DNA of 50,406 nucleotides. Source: Tranzscheliella williamsii. Taxonomy: Eukaryota; Basidiomycota; Ustilaginomycetes; Ustilaginales; Ustilaginaceae. A model generated the notes under the pieces. It searched no databases and was not told the origin of the DNA. It saw nothing but the letters and a program-made list of their open reading frames with translations. The stretch spans positions 1-50,406 of the forward strand of contig JALBYF010000098.1 in NCBI GenBank assembly GCA_023212725.1, read 5' to 3'. Positions within the stretch are counted from its first letter, which is position 1, and each line of letters begins with the position of its first letter. Both the position numbers and the translations under genes were made by a program. Below, in pieces: positions 31,822 to 41,898 of the stretch.

Positions 31822-32532
31822 CCTGGTTGCAGAGCTGGAGTGGGGCACGTTGACCTGGCTGAATCCTGGCGGCGATGCTATGTAGAAACGCCGAGTAGCT
31901 AAAGATGATGGTTACCAATGCTGGCCACTACACTCACGCTCGGGTCTTTGCAAGGGTCCGGCTTGGGCTTAGACAGAAAATGCGGAACTCCGCTAACGAG
32001 CCAACCAAATGTGCATCAACTTGAAGCGCCAGCACGGCAACTTCATCGACCATCGACTAGCTCGCGCGAGTTAACAGAACGATGGACCTAACAACTCCTG
32101 CCTGTGTCTCTCTCCTTGTCGCGCGAGTAACCAAGGCATCGGCCTAACATACCCTCTCTTCTCTCCTTTGCCTCGCATTGCGATTGTGCGCAAGCTGATT
32201 TGACGATGGCCTCTTTGCCCCAGATGACTAGATAAAGGTGCAGGCAGGCAAAGACGCTTTCTGAACTTGGAATGAGCTTCGAGCTTGGAATGACTCGGAG
32301 AGGGGATATGTAGTTCGACCTCGCATTCTTCTCAAATGAACAAAAAATGGACCCGTCCTAGACCGCTTGTGGCCGCAACAGCATGAACGCTCGCTGCTCC
32401 TAACCAACACTTCGGTCGAGACGATCAGCCTGCCTTCCTCTCCTACTCGACCTGTGCCCCCCTCTTTTTCTTCTTTGCTCCCTACCGCTTGAGCCGACCT
32501 TGCCTTTCTTCTCCGCAGCATTGGCGATAGAG
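31822..32532. promoter_or_regulatory. Divergent promoter region, pyrimidine-rich before ILV3
   Basis: 711 bp between divergent starts. The stretch 32430-32515, directly upstream of ILV3, is strongly CT-rich, a common trait of leaders and core promoters of highly expressed fungal genes. No other gene seen. Confidence 0.45.
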
Positions 32533-34374
32533 ATGTTGCGGTCTGCCCTCCGGCTTCCCCAGCCGGTGCTGTCGCGCAATGTCGCCTGCAGCATCGCTCC
32601 GGCTCGACGAGCTCTCTCCACTACTCCGTCGTGGGCTGCTGAGCGGGATGGTCCTGGTGTGTTGAACAAGTACTCTCGCATCATCACACGTCCCAAAGAC
32701 CAGGGCGCTTCCCAGGCCATGCTCTACGCCACCGATGGTATCGAGAGTGACGAGGACCTCACCCGAGCCATGGTCGGTATTGGCTCCATCTGGTACGAAG
32801 GCAATCCGTGCAACGCGCATCTGCTCGGCATCAGCCAGCGCGTCAAGGCTTCCGTCCAGGCTGCCGGCCTCACCGGCTACCAGTTTGGCGCTGTCGGTGT
32901 CTCGGACGGTATCTCGATGGGCACTGATGCTATGTCCTACTCGCTGCCATCACGAGACTTGATTGCCGACTCGGTCGAGTCCGCCTGTGGCGGTCACTGG
33001 CTCGATGGTTGTGTCGTCATTCCCGGTTGCGACAAGAACATGCCAGGTGTACTGATGGCTCTCGGTCGGCTCAACCGTCCGGGTATCATGGTCTACGGCG
33101 GCACCATTCGTCCTGGAGGATGCTCAAGCGTCGAGGGCACCCTCGACATCGTATCTGCCTTCCAGTCCTACGGCCAGTATCTCATGAACGGCGGCACACC
33201 CGATGCTGAAAAGATTCGATACGACACCGTCCGCAATGCCTGTCCCGGTCCGGGTGCCTGCGGAGGCATGTACACTGCCAACACCATGGCCTCCTGCGCC
33301 GAAGCTCTCGGTATGACTCTTCCCGGAAGCGCCTCGTTCCCCGCCGCCTACCCCGAGAAGATTGCCGAGACCGAAGCCGTCGGTGCCGCCATGCGCAACC
33401 TGCTCGAGAAGGATATCAAGCCCCGGGACATTATGACCCGAGGCGCGTTCGAGGACGCCATCGCCCTCACCATGGTGCTCGGCGGCAGCACCAACGCCGT
33501 TCTGCATCTCATCGCCATGGCCCACTCGGTCGGTATCCAGCTGTCCATCGATGACTTCCAGAGGATTTCGGACGCCACGCCCTTCCTGGCTGACTTGAAA
33601 CCCTCGGGCAAGTACGTGATGGAGGACGTGCACACGCGTCTGGGGGGCCTGCCGACGGTGATCCAGTACTGCATCGAGAACAAGCTGATGAAGGGGGAGC
33701 ACATTACCGTGACCGGCCGCACCTTGGCGGAGAATGTGGACCGGTGGACGCAGGAGAAGGGCAAGCTGCCTGCGGGGCAGGACGTCTTGCGGCCGGTGGA
33801 GAACCCGCTCAAGTCGACTGGCCACCTGCGCATCCTCAAGGGCAATTTGGCGCCGGGCGGGGCTGTGGCCAAAATTACGGGCAAGGAGGGGGTGCGCTTT
33901 ACGGGCAAGGCGCGCGTCTTTGACACCGAGGATGCCATGGTGGCGGCGGTGGAGCGCCAGGAGATCAAGAAGGGCGAGAAGACGGTGATCGTGCTGCGGT
34001 ACAAGGGGCCGAAGGGCGGGCCGGGGATGCCCGAGATGCTCAAGCCGACCAGTCTGATCATGGGGGCCGGGCTAGGGCAGGATGTCGCCTGTCTGACCGA
34101 CGGCCGCTTCTCCGGCGGCTCGCACGGCTTTGTCATCGGCCACGTCGTCCCCGAGGCGCAGGTCGGCGGGCCTATCGGCCTCGTCCGCGACGGCGACACC
34201 ATCAGCATCGATGCCGAGCGCAACACGCTCGAGCTTGTCGGCGTCACCGACCACATCCTCGCCCAGCGCCGCGCCGAATGGTCCCCCCTCGACCTCAAGC
34301 CCAAGGCCGGCCACCTGCTCAAGTACGTCCGCAACGTCGCCGACGCCTCCAACGGCTGCATCACCGACATGTAA
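32533..34374 (+). CDS. ILV3: Dihydroxy-acid dehydratase, mitochondrial
   Basis: Intronless frame of 613 residues, ATG at 32533, TAA at 34372-34374. It dehydrates 2,3-dihydroxy-isovalerate and -methylvalerate in valine/isoleucine synthesis and feeds the leucine and pantothenate pathways. Residues 1-35 are Arg/Ser/Ala-rich without acids, a mitochondrial presequence. Family motifs: [13 protein letters not shown] (C93), [19 protein letters not shown] (C166), [16 protein letters not shown] (C243), [11 protein letters not shown] and the C-terminal [12 protein letters not shown]93, C166 and C243 are the expected iron-sulfur cluster cysteines. Length fits fungal Ilv3. Very high GC at third positions produces long open frames on the opposite strand, which are not genes. 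Confidence 0.97.
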   Translation: MLRSALRLPQPVLSRNVACSIAPARRALSTTPSWAAERDGPGVLNKYSRIITRPKDQGASQAMLYATDGIESDEDLTRAMVGIGSIWYEGNPCNAHLLGISQRVKASVQAAGLTGYQFGAVGVSDGISMGTDAMSYSLPSRDLIADSVESACGGHWLDGCVVIPGCDKNMPGVLMALGRLNRPGIMVYGGTIRPGGCSSVEGTLDIVSAFQSYGQYLMNGGTPDAEKIRYDTVRNACPGPGACGGMYTANTMASCAEALGMTLPGSASFPAAYPEKIAETEAVGAAMRNLLEKDIKPRDIMTRGAFEDAIALTMVLGGSTNAVLHLIAMAHSVGIQLSIDDFQRISDATPFLADLKPSGKYVMEDVHTRLGGLPTVIQYCIENKLMKGEHITVTGRTLAENVDRWTQEKGKLPAGQDVLRPVENPLKSTGHLRILKGNLAPGGAVAKITGKEGVRFTGKARVFDTEDAMVAAVERQEIKKGEKTVIVLRYKGPKGGPGMPEMLKPTSLIMGAGLGQDVACLTDGRFSGGSHGFVIGHVVPEAQVGGPIGLVRDGDTISIDAERNTLELVGVTDHILAQRRAEWSPLDLKPKAGHLLKYVRNVADASNGCITDM

Positions 34375-34540
34375 CCCCGCATCCCATGTACCATACTAAA
34401 ACGGACTGGTCTCACGCGAATGTCCCACTTTTCCGTTTCACGGGGTCGGTGTGCGCTTACAGATTGTGCCGCGAGTGCACACGCGCGGGTGTGGCTTAGC
34501 TGGGTGAGTTGGTGGAGGGGCTGGTGGTGGGGAGGTGTGG

Positions 34541-37063
34541 CTAGAAGCGGAAGAAGCCGCTGCGGCGCTCGCTGGCCATTCTGCGCTTGATCATGCTGGC
34601 GGTGGCGGGGCCCCAGACCTCGACGGGGCTTCTGCCCTTTTTGAGCACCTCGGCCTGGTGGAGCTTGGCCTGGCTGCGCGAGAAGAGTGCCACGTTCTGG
34701 AAGCCGAGCGGCAGTGTCGAGTCCCAGCGCTCGAGCTGTGCCGCGGCGAGCGACTCGTACGGCGGCACGACGCTGCGGCCGCGGAAGACCTCCTCGAAGA
34801 GATAGGCAATGTCGTTCAAGCTGAACGGGAGGTGGTGGTACGGGGGCGCGCCCGCCGGGACCGCCGAGCCGGGCACCGGATGCCGCGACTCGGAAACAGT
34901 CAGGTCGTGGAAGAGCTTCTCGTACATCTTGCGCCGACCCTTGAACGCCAGCGGCTCCAGCTGCTGCCCGCCGATCTCGCACAGGATAAACGTCGCCACC
35001 GCCAGCCCAAACATGGCCGGCAGCGGCCCCAGCACCGGCAGAATCCGCACCCGGAAGTCCTCCAGCGCCGCCAGCTCGTCCACATTGCCCTTTTCAAACT
35101 CCTCCTCGTCCAGTGGCAGCAACCGCGTGTCCGACTTTTCCGTCGAGTAGACGCACGGGATGAAAAAGCTCGGCTCGGCAGGCGCAACCGCCTCAGAAAC
35201 GGAGCGTGACAGCGCGGGCGACGGCGCAGGAGACGGCCGCATGGAGGCGGCGCGTGACAGCGCCGGAGACGAGTTCGAGGGCGACGGAGACAGCTCCTCG
35301 ACCTCCGACACGTGCCGCTTGATAGACGGCGGCAGCGACCGAGGCATAGAGGCATGCCCGGCGGGGTCCACAGCCGTGGCTTCCGAAGCGGTGGTGCTCT
35401 CCGACAATCTGCGTTCTTTGGCAGAAGAGTCGGGGATGACAGGTACAGTGAGAGCATCGGCATCGGCCTGCTGTGGCCCTGCCTCGTACGTATCGGTTTC
35501 ACCCATTTGTCGGGATGGTTCATCCAAGGGTCGGAGCACGTTCTCGGATTCGCTACTGGAGCCGCCTTCACTGGGCAGCAGCGCAGCCATCTCATCGGAG
35601 GGGGTCGACATTGGCGTTGCGTAGGCGCCTGAACCGTAAGAAGAGACGCTGCTTGCGCGTCTGCTATGTCTAGGAGGCGGAAACGACGAGGAGACAGCTC
35701 GGGAAGGCGCGGTACCGTTCGTCAGCGGCAACGAGGTGAGGTCAGCGGAGCTGCCGTTGCGCGAGGCCAGCGGTGAGGGAGACGAGGTTGTGTGAGGTCC
35801 TGATGAGGAGCTTATCAGTCCACTGCTTGGCGGTGGCTTTGGCGCACTGTTGGCTCTGGAAAGCGCGGTACCGTTGCTCATGTTTGCTTTCATGGGCGTC
35901 TTTTGCAGGTCGACCTTCGAAGTCTGACCCGGCTTTTTGTTGGCTGACTTGCTGTTAGTTTTCTTCGGACCGGATTTGGTCGCGTTGGCTTGGCTAAGAT
36001 GGTTGCGTTCGGCCTCGGCTTTTTCCAGCTGTTCAGCTTCTTGTTTCGCTCGCTGTTCGACTTCCTTGGGTGGGATGGGGGGAATGCCTAGCGCTCTGAG
36101 CCTTCTCCTTACGCTGCGGGCCAGAGGATCTTCCGAAGTGACGCTGATGTCGGAGATCTGAATGCGACTTGGGTCGCTCTTGGCACCAGCGCCCATGGAG
36201 CTGATCACTTTGATCTTTCTTTCTGCGCAGAAGCGGAGCAGGTCGACCTTGGTATCGATGTTGTCGATCGCGTCTACCACATAGGTTGGATTGCCACCGA
36301 GCAACCTTTCGGCCTCATCGCCGCGGAAGAGCTCGACCCAAGCTTCGAGCTTAGCCCACGGAGCGATTTGTGCGAACTTTTCAGCACAGCAAACAACTTT
36401 GGGCCTGCCGACGTCGTCGAGCGTGGCGCAGGCGTGCCGATTGAGGGACGAGAGGGAAACTTGATCAAAATCGATCAGTCGAAGCTTGGCGACGCCGGAA
36501 CGGAGCAGCATGAGGGCGGCCCAAGAACCGACGCCTCCAGCGCCGACGACAATGACAAAAGAGTTGCGAATGGCGTCCATCCCGGCATCGCCGAGGAAGC
36601 TGTAGTTACGGGAAAGCTGCTCGCGTATGAGTGTTTCATCCCACTGCTCGGCTGTTGGCTGGCGCTTTCTGCCCAAAGTATCCGGTCGAGAGGGCCCAGC
36701 AGTCTGGGAGGGAGGTGTGCCGGAATAGAAACTGGCGCTGTTACGAAGGTGAGAGGTGGGACGCAACGTATTGCTCTGGATGCCAGAGAGGTATCGGGGT
36801 GTGCCGCCATCGTTGGAAGAAGAGGCTTCATCGCGCTGATTGAGGTCGAAGCGTTGCAGACGGTCGGGCCCGTTAGCGGTGGCAGCCTTTTGGATGGTTT
36901 CGGAGAGATCCTGACGTTTTTTGGTCCTTGTTATGCGTTGGGTGCCGAAGATGGCAGCGGCTGTGACCAAAGAAGAACCTACAGCGATGGAGCCAATGAA
37001 GAGGGCACTACGACCGGCCGGGGTAGAGAGGCTGGAGAGCCACGAGGAGGATTGGTCGGACAT
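34541..37063 (-). CDS. tRNA threonylcarbamoyladenosine dehydratase (Tcd1/Tcd2, ThiF-like), with large insert
   Basis: Intronless frame of 840 residues; the first ATG is at 37063 (MSDQSSSWLS) and the stop TAG at 34541. A hydrophobic segment at ~20-40 (LFIGSIAVGSSLVTAAAIF) fits the mitochondrial membrane anchor of fungal Tcd proteins. The E1-like catalytic half is intact: VGAGGVGSW (173-181), RLIDFDQVSLSSLNRH, VVDAIDNIDTK and SSMGAGAKSDPSRIQI. The C-terminal part resumes with PLPAMFGLAVATFILCEIGGQ. The enzyme cyclises t6A to ct6A at position 37 of ANN-decoding tRNAs using ATP. Yeast Tcd proteins have ~430-450 residues; the excess is a ~300-residue Ser/Pro/Ala/Lys-rich insert (about 335-650) inside the domain. 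I cannot decide between Tcd1 and Tcd2. Confidence 0.9.
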   Translation of the reverse strand: MSDQSSSWLSSLSTPAGRSALFIGSIAVGSSLVTAAAIFGTQRITRTKKRQDLSETIQKAATANGPDRLQRFDLNQRDEASSSNDGGTPRYLSGIQSNTLRPTSHLRNSASFYSGTPPSQTAGPSRPDTLGRKRQPTAEQWDETLIREQLSRNYSFLGDAGMDAIRNSFVIVVGAGGVGSWAALMLLRSGVAKLRLIDFDQVSLSSLNRHACATLDDVGRPKVVCCAEKFAQIAPWAKLEAWVELFRGDEAERLLGGNPTYVVDAIDNIDTKVDLLRFCAERKIKVISSMGAGAKSDPSRIQISDISVTSEDPLARSVRRRLRALGIPPIPPKEVEQRAKQEAEQLEKAEAERNHLSQANATKSGPKKTNSKSANKKPGQTSKVDLQKTPMKANMSNGTALSRANSAPKPPPSSGLISSSSGPHTTSSPSPLASRNGSSADLTSLPLTNGTAPSRAVSSSFPPPRHSRRASSVSSYGSGAYATPMSTPSDEMAALLPSEGGSSSESENVLRPLDEPSRQMGETDTYEAGPQQADADALTVPVIPDSSAKERRLSESTTASEATAVDPAGHASMPRSLPPSIKRHVSEVEELSPSPSNSSPALSRAASMRPSPAPSPALSRSVSEAVAPAEPSFFIPCVYSTEKSDTRLLPLDEEEFEKGNVDELAALEDFRVRILPVLGPLPAMFGLAVATFILCEIGGQQLEPLAFKGRRKMYEKLFHDLTVSESRHPVPGSAVPAGAPPYHHLPFSLNDIAYLFEEVFRGRSVVPPYESLAAAQLERWDSTLPLGFQNVALFSRSQAKLHQAEVLKKGRSPVEVWGPATASMIKRRMASERRSGFFRF

Positions 37064-37789
37064 CTTGACGTAGCAAGCAGCAGTTCTAACGCCGCTGTTC
37101 CACGGACCAAGAGAAACGGCCGATAGGATCACGTCACAAGGGAGGCTACAGCGCGGGCGTCGTCGTGTCGTCTCTGAGAAGGAGCGGAGATCTTAGTTAT
37201 GAGCCACGCTACGCCCTAGTCCACCGGCGATGATGGCGTACAATGGCACTTGGCGCGTCTATCCAGGTGCAGCTGGTGGTGATGAGCGATGCGATCCATG
37301 ACCAGCTTGCCAATCCTCAATCGTTCAATAGATGACATTTCCATTTTCCTTTTCGGTGGAGTTTTTCGATGAGAAAAGAAAGCATAAATCGCCAATAAAT
37401 TGTGATTTATTTGTGGAGAAAAAGGGCAGTGAATTGTTAAGTTGGAAGGCAGCTCGTCAGCTGACCCGTGCGGCCGGCCGGGTCATGGGACTCACATTCA
37501 ACGCGGAAGGGCTTTGCCCTTAAAAGCGAAGATGACAGCAGATTGCGAGCGGCAGTTGCGGGGTTAATATTGCGCACCGACCAACGCAACGCATCCCACC
37601 ACAGACACACGACATCTTTGCTGCTTGTCCTTCGCATTGCCGGCCACGGGAAACGTCGGCTAGAGGGACTCTTGCCAGTCCGCTTATAACAAGCGCTGGA
37701 CGCCGTCCTCCTGCGGCCCTCCTTCCCGCCGTCCTATTGCTGCTATTTCCGCCTGGTCGTACACAAGCACTGCTACTTGTCGCGCAAGG
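37064..37789. promoter_or_regulatory. Divergent promoter region TCD-type gene / alcohol dehydrogenase
   Basis: 726 bp. An AT-rich block at 37322-37440 contains a small perfect hairpin (AATAAAT at 37394-37400, ATTTATT at 37405-37411). Nothing coding is recognised. Confidence 0.45.
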
Positions 37790-38946
37790 ATGTCAGCCCC
37801 TAGTACCATGAAAGCCGTCGTCATCCAGGGCCCCGAGAAGGTCGCTGTGCTGGAGCGTCCAATCCCGAAGGCCAAGCAAGGCGAGGTGGTGGTCAAGGTC
37901 CACCTCTCCGCGCTTTGCGGCTCCGACCTGCACATCTATCGCGGCCACCAGCCTGTCCCCCACTACGACTTTGTCCTCGGTCACGAATTCGTCGGCGAGG
38001 TCTACGAGACTGGCGCTGGTATCAAGAACTGGAAGAAGGGGGACCGCGTCGTTTCACCCTTTACCATTTCGTGCGGCGACTGCTACTTCTGCGACCGCGC
38101 CCAGACCGGCCGGTGCACACAGTCTCGCGTCTTCGGCTCTGTCGCCCTCGACGGCGCACAGGCCGAGTACGTCCTCGTGCCTCTCGCCGACACTACCCTC
38201 TACCCCATCCCCCCCGACGTCCCCGAGGAGATCATGCTCCTCACCGCCGACATCTTCCCCACCGGCTACTTTGTCGCCCAGAACGCACATAACATGCTCA
38301 ACGAAGGCGAGAGAAAGGTAAGCATCCGTACCCGGATCCGTACAGGCGCTCGTCTGTGTTGCTAACTTTCCTCTGCGGTTCGGTTGTCTGTCCGGTTGTA
38401 CAGCAGGAAACCACCGCGGTGGTGATCGGGTGTGGGCCGGTTGGGCTGTGTGCTATCACGGCGGCGTGCTCCTTCTTCACGACGGTGTATGCGGTCGACT
38501 CGATCTCGGAGCGGCTGGAGGAGGCCAAGAAGCACGGCGCGATTCCGCTGCATCTGACCGACGACGACCCGGTCAAGACGCTGCGGGAGGCGACGGGCGG
38601 GCGCGGCGCCGACGTGGCGCTCGAGGTCGTCGGCGCCGAGCCTGCGCTCCACCTCGCCGTCCAGATTGTTCGCAACTTTGGCGTCATCTCGTCGTGCGGC
38701 ATCCACACGCACCCCGTCACCATCGCCGGCCTCGATCTCTACAACAAGAACCTCCGCCTCCAGTTCGGTCGCTGCCCCGTCCGCGCCGTCTTCGAACCCG
38801 CCGTTCAGCTCCTCTCCAAGCACCACAACCTCTTCCAGAGCTTCATCCAGCATACCCGCCCCATCGAAGATGCGCCCGAGTACTACAAGCTCTTCAACGA
38901 CCGTAAGGTCCTCAAGACCGTCTTTAAGATGGACCACTCCGACTGA
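37790..38946 (+). CDS. Zinc-dependent alcohol dehydrogenase (formaldehyde/polyol dehydrogenase-like), 2 exons
   Basis: Exon 1 37790-38317, exon 2 38404 or 38407 to 38946; 356 or 355 residues. The donor GTAAGC is at 38318. The acceptor is a CAGCAG tandem, so one Gln is optional. MDR fold: catalytic zinc ligands C43 and H65-E66 (LGHEFVGE); structural zinc cysteines C95, C98, C101 and C109 (SCGDCYFCDRAQTGRC); the Rossmann motif GCGPVGLCAI in exon 2; then YAVDSISERLEEAKKHGA. The acid after AVD suggests NAD(H). The first half resembles glutathione-independent formaldehyde dehydrogenases and threonine/polyol dehydrogenases. The substrate cannot be read from the sequence. The intron falls between the catalytic and coenzyme domains. 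Confidence 0.9.
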
Positions 38947-39049
38947 ATGTCCTGTATTCCAATGGCCTTGTGCCGTTTTCCTCACGAAAAGATGCTATCA
39001 AATGTGTTGCATGCACGGCAGCCGTGGTGTTGGCGGTGTGTACGGTGGG

Positions 39050-41569
39050 TTAGGGGATGTAGAGGCGGCTGAAGGCGAGGACGGGGGTTCGGCAGGTGGG
39101 GCAGAGGTGGGTGGAGTCGGCGGGGAGGCGGGGGGAGCGTGCGGGGGGGCGGGAGGCGAGGTGGTCGCGGCAGTCCATGCAGAGGGCGAGGCAGCGGCAG
39201 GGCCAGCAGATGACATTGCGCTCCTCGACACAGCAGACGACGCAGAGGCGGCGGAGGTCGTCGTGCGCCGGCGCGGGTGTGGGCGCGGGGCGTGCGCTGC
39301 GGCGCTCGGCGATTGTCTGCGCCAGCCGCACATCCGCCGCCCCCGCCGCACCCCGCCGCACCAGCGACACATACCCCGCCCGCGTCAGCGGCCCTTCTCC
39401 CCCCGGCCGCGCAATGTGCGCCACCAGGACCCGGTTCAGCTCGTCCCCCCCCACCGCCCCATCTCCACCCCCCTCCACATACGCCTCCAGCTCCTCCAGC
39501 AGCCCACTGATCTCCGATACGTCCATCGCCACGCCGTCCGAATCCGCCTCGCCAGACTCGCCGTCCGAGTCCGACTCGGCGGCAGCAAATTCCTCGTCCT
39601 CCCCCTCGTCCCCCTCCGGCAGCCACCGTAGCTGCCGTGCCGCAGCCGGCAGAAGACTCGTACGGTTAGATATGCTGGTGCTGTTATCCCCACCCTCGGT
39701 TGCCGTGAAGAGCCCAACTCCGACCGGGAAGCTTCGCCTAGCCAAGAGGAGCGAGACTGGGCGAGACGAGTCAACTGCAGACTCGCGCGTGGTGGGTCTG
39801 TCACGATAGGTCGTGAGCTGCGTGTCGTGGCCTGTCGCCGGTCGACGCTGTTCAGACTCTCTCCTCCGCGCAGCGCGGCTCTGCGCCAGTCGCTCCGCCC
39901 GACGTGTTTCGCCATTCTGCCCGTGCCAGACCAGCCGCGCGAGGCGGAGCCCTCGATAAACCCACCGAGGTACCCCCGGTGCCGGCAGACCGACCAAGCG
40001 GAACACTGCGTTAACCAGAACAGCGGCCAAGCCACGGATCACAAGAAGCGTAGCCAGCAGAAAGTTGGCTGCCGCTCGGAGTCTTTCCAGGCCGAAATGG
40101 CCCAGATTAGCAATCGAATGCTGTCCCAGCGGTTCGATGCGGATCTCCTTGATCTCACGACTCAGACCATCGGTCAGAGCGTTGCTGTAAGTCTGCCCTA
40201 GGGCGGCAGTGTTGTCGGAGTTGCCTCGGCTCCAGTCGACAGCATCGGTCGGTGCTACGATCTCGATACGGCCGCTTTGGGTAAGTTCTAGGTAGGGTTG
40301 TGTATACGTAGCTATGGGTGCCACCTCGCGTTCCAAACCGGTGAGCCGGGTCGACTCCATGCAAGCTGTGCCCAGCTTGAAAAGCGCCACGGACCAGTCT
40401 TCGTTCAAAGACGGCAAGTTGGACCGGGAAAAGACGAGGCGACCGGCTTCGATGCGGCCCTCCAACAGAAGCATCGTCATCGCATGCAAAGTCGTGGTGA
40501 GGGCGATAATAAGGAGCAAGGCCACCTCGGGCGTCCTGCTGAAGGCTTCCAAGAAGGGGTAGCGATTGGGACCAGCAATGCCAAAGTGAACGAGCGAGAC
40601 CATGCCGAAGAAGCCTGAGATAATGAGCCGCGGGACCAGCGGTCTCTTCCGACACTTGCTGAAGCTGACTGCCAGTATCTGCAAGAGTTGCAGCAAGACA
40701 CATAGGTAGACATGTTCATTTGCGGGTGCGTCGGGCGAAAACGAGTGGAAATGAAGCAGAAAGGCGAAGCCCACCAGATTGAAAACAGGCGGCTCGTCTC
40801 TGTCAGCGTCCAGGTTTCGGATAAGGCAGTCGGTGATGACGGCAACGCAGGTCGCGGTGAAGCCCGCCCACAATGCGCTGGCATCCCTGGCTCGGATGAT
40901 AGCATCCCTGCTGCTAGATCCAAAGTGGTCAAGCGCCCAGCTTTGTAATGGCTTGTTTGCGAGCCAGGTGCCTCTCCAGTTTGACGACACGCAGGCGGAC
41001 AGCGCGGCGTTGAGTACGCTCGATTCGGCCCAGAAGAAGTCGGCAATGATGGTGCTGAAGATGAGCACGGAGCGTAGCAGCAAAAGGAGACTGGGAAGGC
41101 GCAACGCGATACGCTGGGTAGAAGACAGCTGTGAGGTTCGCCCGCGGGGCCGGCAGATGTGCTGTATCCTATTGGTGATGATGGCAACAATGATGAGCGC
41201 AAAAGTATAGCGGCTGGTCAAGAAGCTCCAGGGGCTGTCGGAAAAGCTCTCCCAAGTGTCGACTAGCTGGCCATCGTGACTCGAGTCAGAGCGGAGAGCA
41301 GAAGCGGAGGAGGAAGAGTCGCTCCTGCCCACCACACCGCGATCCATGGCGGCTCGGCGAGCGTCGCCCGCACGCTTCTCCATACCGATGGTTGAGCGCG
41401 GATCTTCTAGGAAGCCATCTTCCAGAGGAGGAAAGACAAACTGGAATGCCCCTCGCAGCGGGTTGCCGACTGCCAGCGAGACTTGCTCGCGGCCGCTGTG
41501 GAAGGCATCGGACAGGTACTGGAACATGGTTTCTTCAAACACTCCTGATGACGCGGTAGACGCTTCCAT
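39050..41569 (-). CDS. Multi-pass membrane RING protein, Asi1/Asi3-like ubiquitin ligase
   Basis: Intronless frame of 839 residues, ATG at 41569, TAA at 39050. The N-terminal part is soluble and Ser-rich. Several membrane segments follow between ~120 and ~390 (FALIIVAIITNRI; LPSLLLLLRSVLIFSTIIADFF; VYLCVLLQLLQILAV; VALLLIIALTTTL), with another near 540 (FLLATLLVIRGLAAVLV). The last ~67 residues are a RING finger of the Asi type: CVVCCVEERNVICWPCRCLALC, then MDCRDHL, CPTC and the end FSRLYIP. In yeast Asi1/Asi3 this RING sits at the inner nuclear membrane and degrades mislocalised membrane proteins. An acidic Glu/Asp/Ser tract lies around 650-710. Membrane location is inferred from that resemblance. 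Confidence 0.82.
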   Translation of the reverse strand: MEASTASSGVFEETMFQYLSDAFHSGREQVSLAVGNPLRGAFQFVFPPLEDGFLEDPRSTIGMEKRAGDARRAAMDRGVVGRSDSSSSASALRSDSSHDGQLVDTWESFSDSPWSFLTSRYTFALIIVAIITNRIQHICRPRGRTSQLSSTQRIALRLPSLLLLLRSVLIFSTIIADFFWAESSVLNAALSACVSSNWRGTWLANKPLQSWALDHFGSSSRDAIIRARDASALWAGFTATCVAVITDCLIRNLDADRDEPPVFNLVGFAFLLHFHSFSPDAPANEHVYLCVLLQLLQILAVSFSKCRKRPLVPRLIISGFFGMVSLVHFGIAGPNRYPFLEAFSRTPEVALLLIIALTTTLHAMTMLLLEGRIEAGRLVFSRSNLPSLNEDWSVALFKLGTACMESTRLTGLEREVAPIATYTQPYLELTQSGRIEIVAPTDAVDWSRGNSDNTAALGQTYSNALTDGLSREIKEIRIEPLGQHSIANLGHFGLERLRAAANFLLATLLVIRGLAAVLVNAVFRLVGLPAPGVPRWVYRGLRLARLVWHGQNGETRRAERLAQSRAARRRESEQRRPATGHDTQLTTYRDRPTTRESAVDSSRPVSLLLARRSFPVGVGLFTATEGGDNSTSISNRTSLLPAAARQLRWLPEGDEGEDEEFAAAESDSDGESGEADSDGVAMDVSEISGLLEELEAYVEGGGDGAVGGDELNRVLVAHIARPGGEGPLTRAGYVSLVRRGAAGAADVRLAQTIAERRSARPAPTPAPAHDDLRRLCVVCCVEERNVICWPCRCLALCMDCRDHLASRPPARSPRLPADSTHLCPTCRTPVLAFSRLYIP
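39122..39153 (+). other. Potential G-quadruplex in the 3' coding end of the RING gene
   Basis: Four G runs of 4, 6, 7 and 3 bases with loops of 1-7 bases lie on the plus strand. This is the template strand of the RING gene, so the mRNA is C-rich there. Confidence 0.5.
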
Positions 41570-41883
41570 GGTAGCCTGCTGGCCGGTCAGAATCAGCGAA
41601 CGCCTATAGGCAGAATGGCATGATGGCGGTACTCCTAGTGGCGTACAAAGAGGTCACGCTGCTACGAGCCAAGATCCACTGACACTGCTGCGCAAAGAAA
41701 AGGATAGTCGGCAGCGTGGAGGGAGGTGGTGAGGCCTCATAACCCAGTTAATAACCGCCAAGGTATTAACGCTACGTGGAGAGGCGAAGCGCTTCCGATT
41801 TATGATGAAACGAGACTCACACTTCCTATCCACTCCACTTTAACGTCGATAGGCCTATCAGAGCTAGATAGAATAAAAAAGAT
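41570..41883. other. Intergenic region between RING gene and tRNA-Thr
   Basis: It holds the promoter of the minus-strand RING gene and AT-rich sequence toward the tRNA end, including a second A run (T run on the tRNA strand) at 41875-41880. No gene seen. Confidence 0.4.
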
Positions 41884-41888
41884 AAAAA
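41884..41888 (-). terminator. RNA polymerase III terminator of tRNA-Thr
   Basis: Five T residues on the minus strand start 10 bases past the last tRNA base, and a backup run of six T lies at 41875-41880. Confidence 0.75.
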
Positions 41889-41898
41889 TCGACTGTGC

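Noticed and set aside
33348..34982. Open frame of 544 codons on the minus strand across ILV3
   Set aside because: It is a low-complexity Arg/Pro/Ala mirror of the very GC3-rich ILV3 coding strand and also runs into the TCD gene in another frame. No domain is visible.
38998..39631. Overlapping open frames on both strands in the G-rich 3' end of the RING gene
   Set aside because: They are Pro/Arg/Ser-rich shadows of the C-terminal RING-coding sequence.
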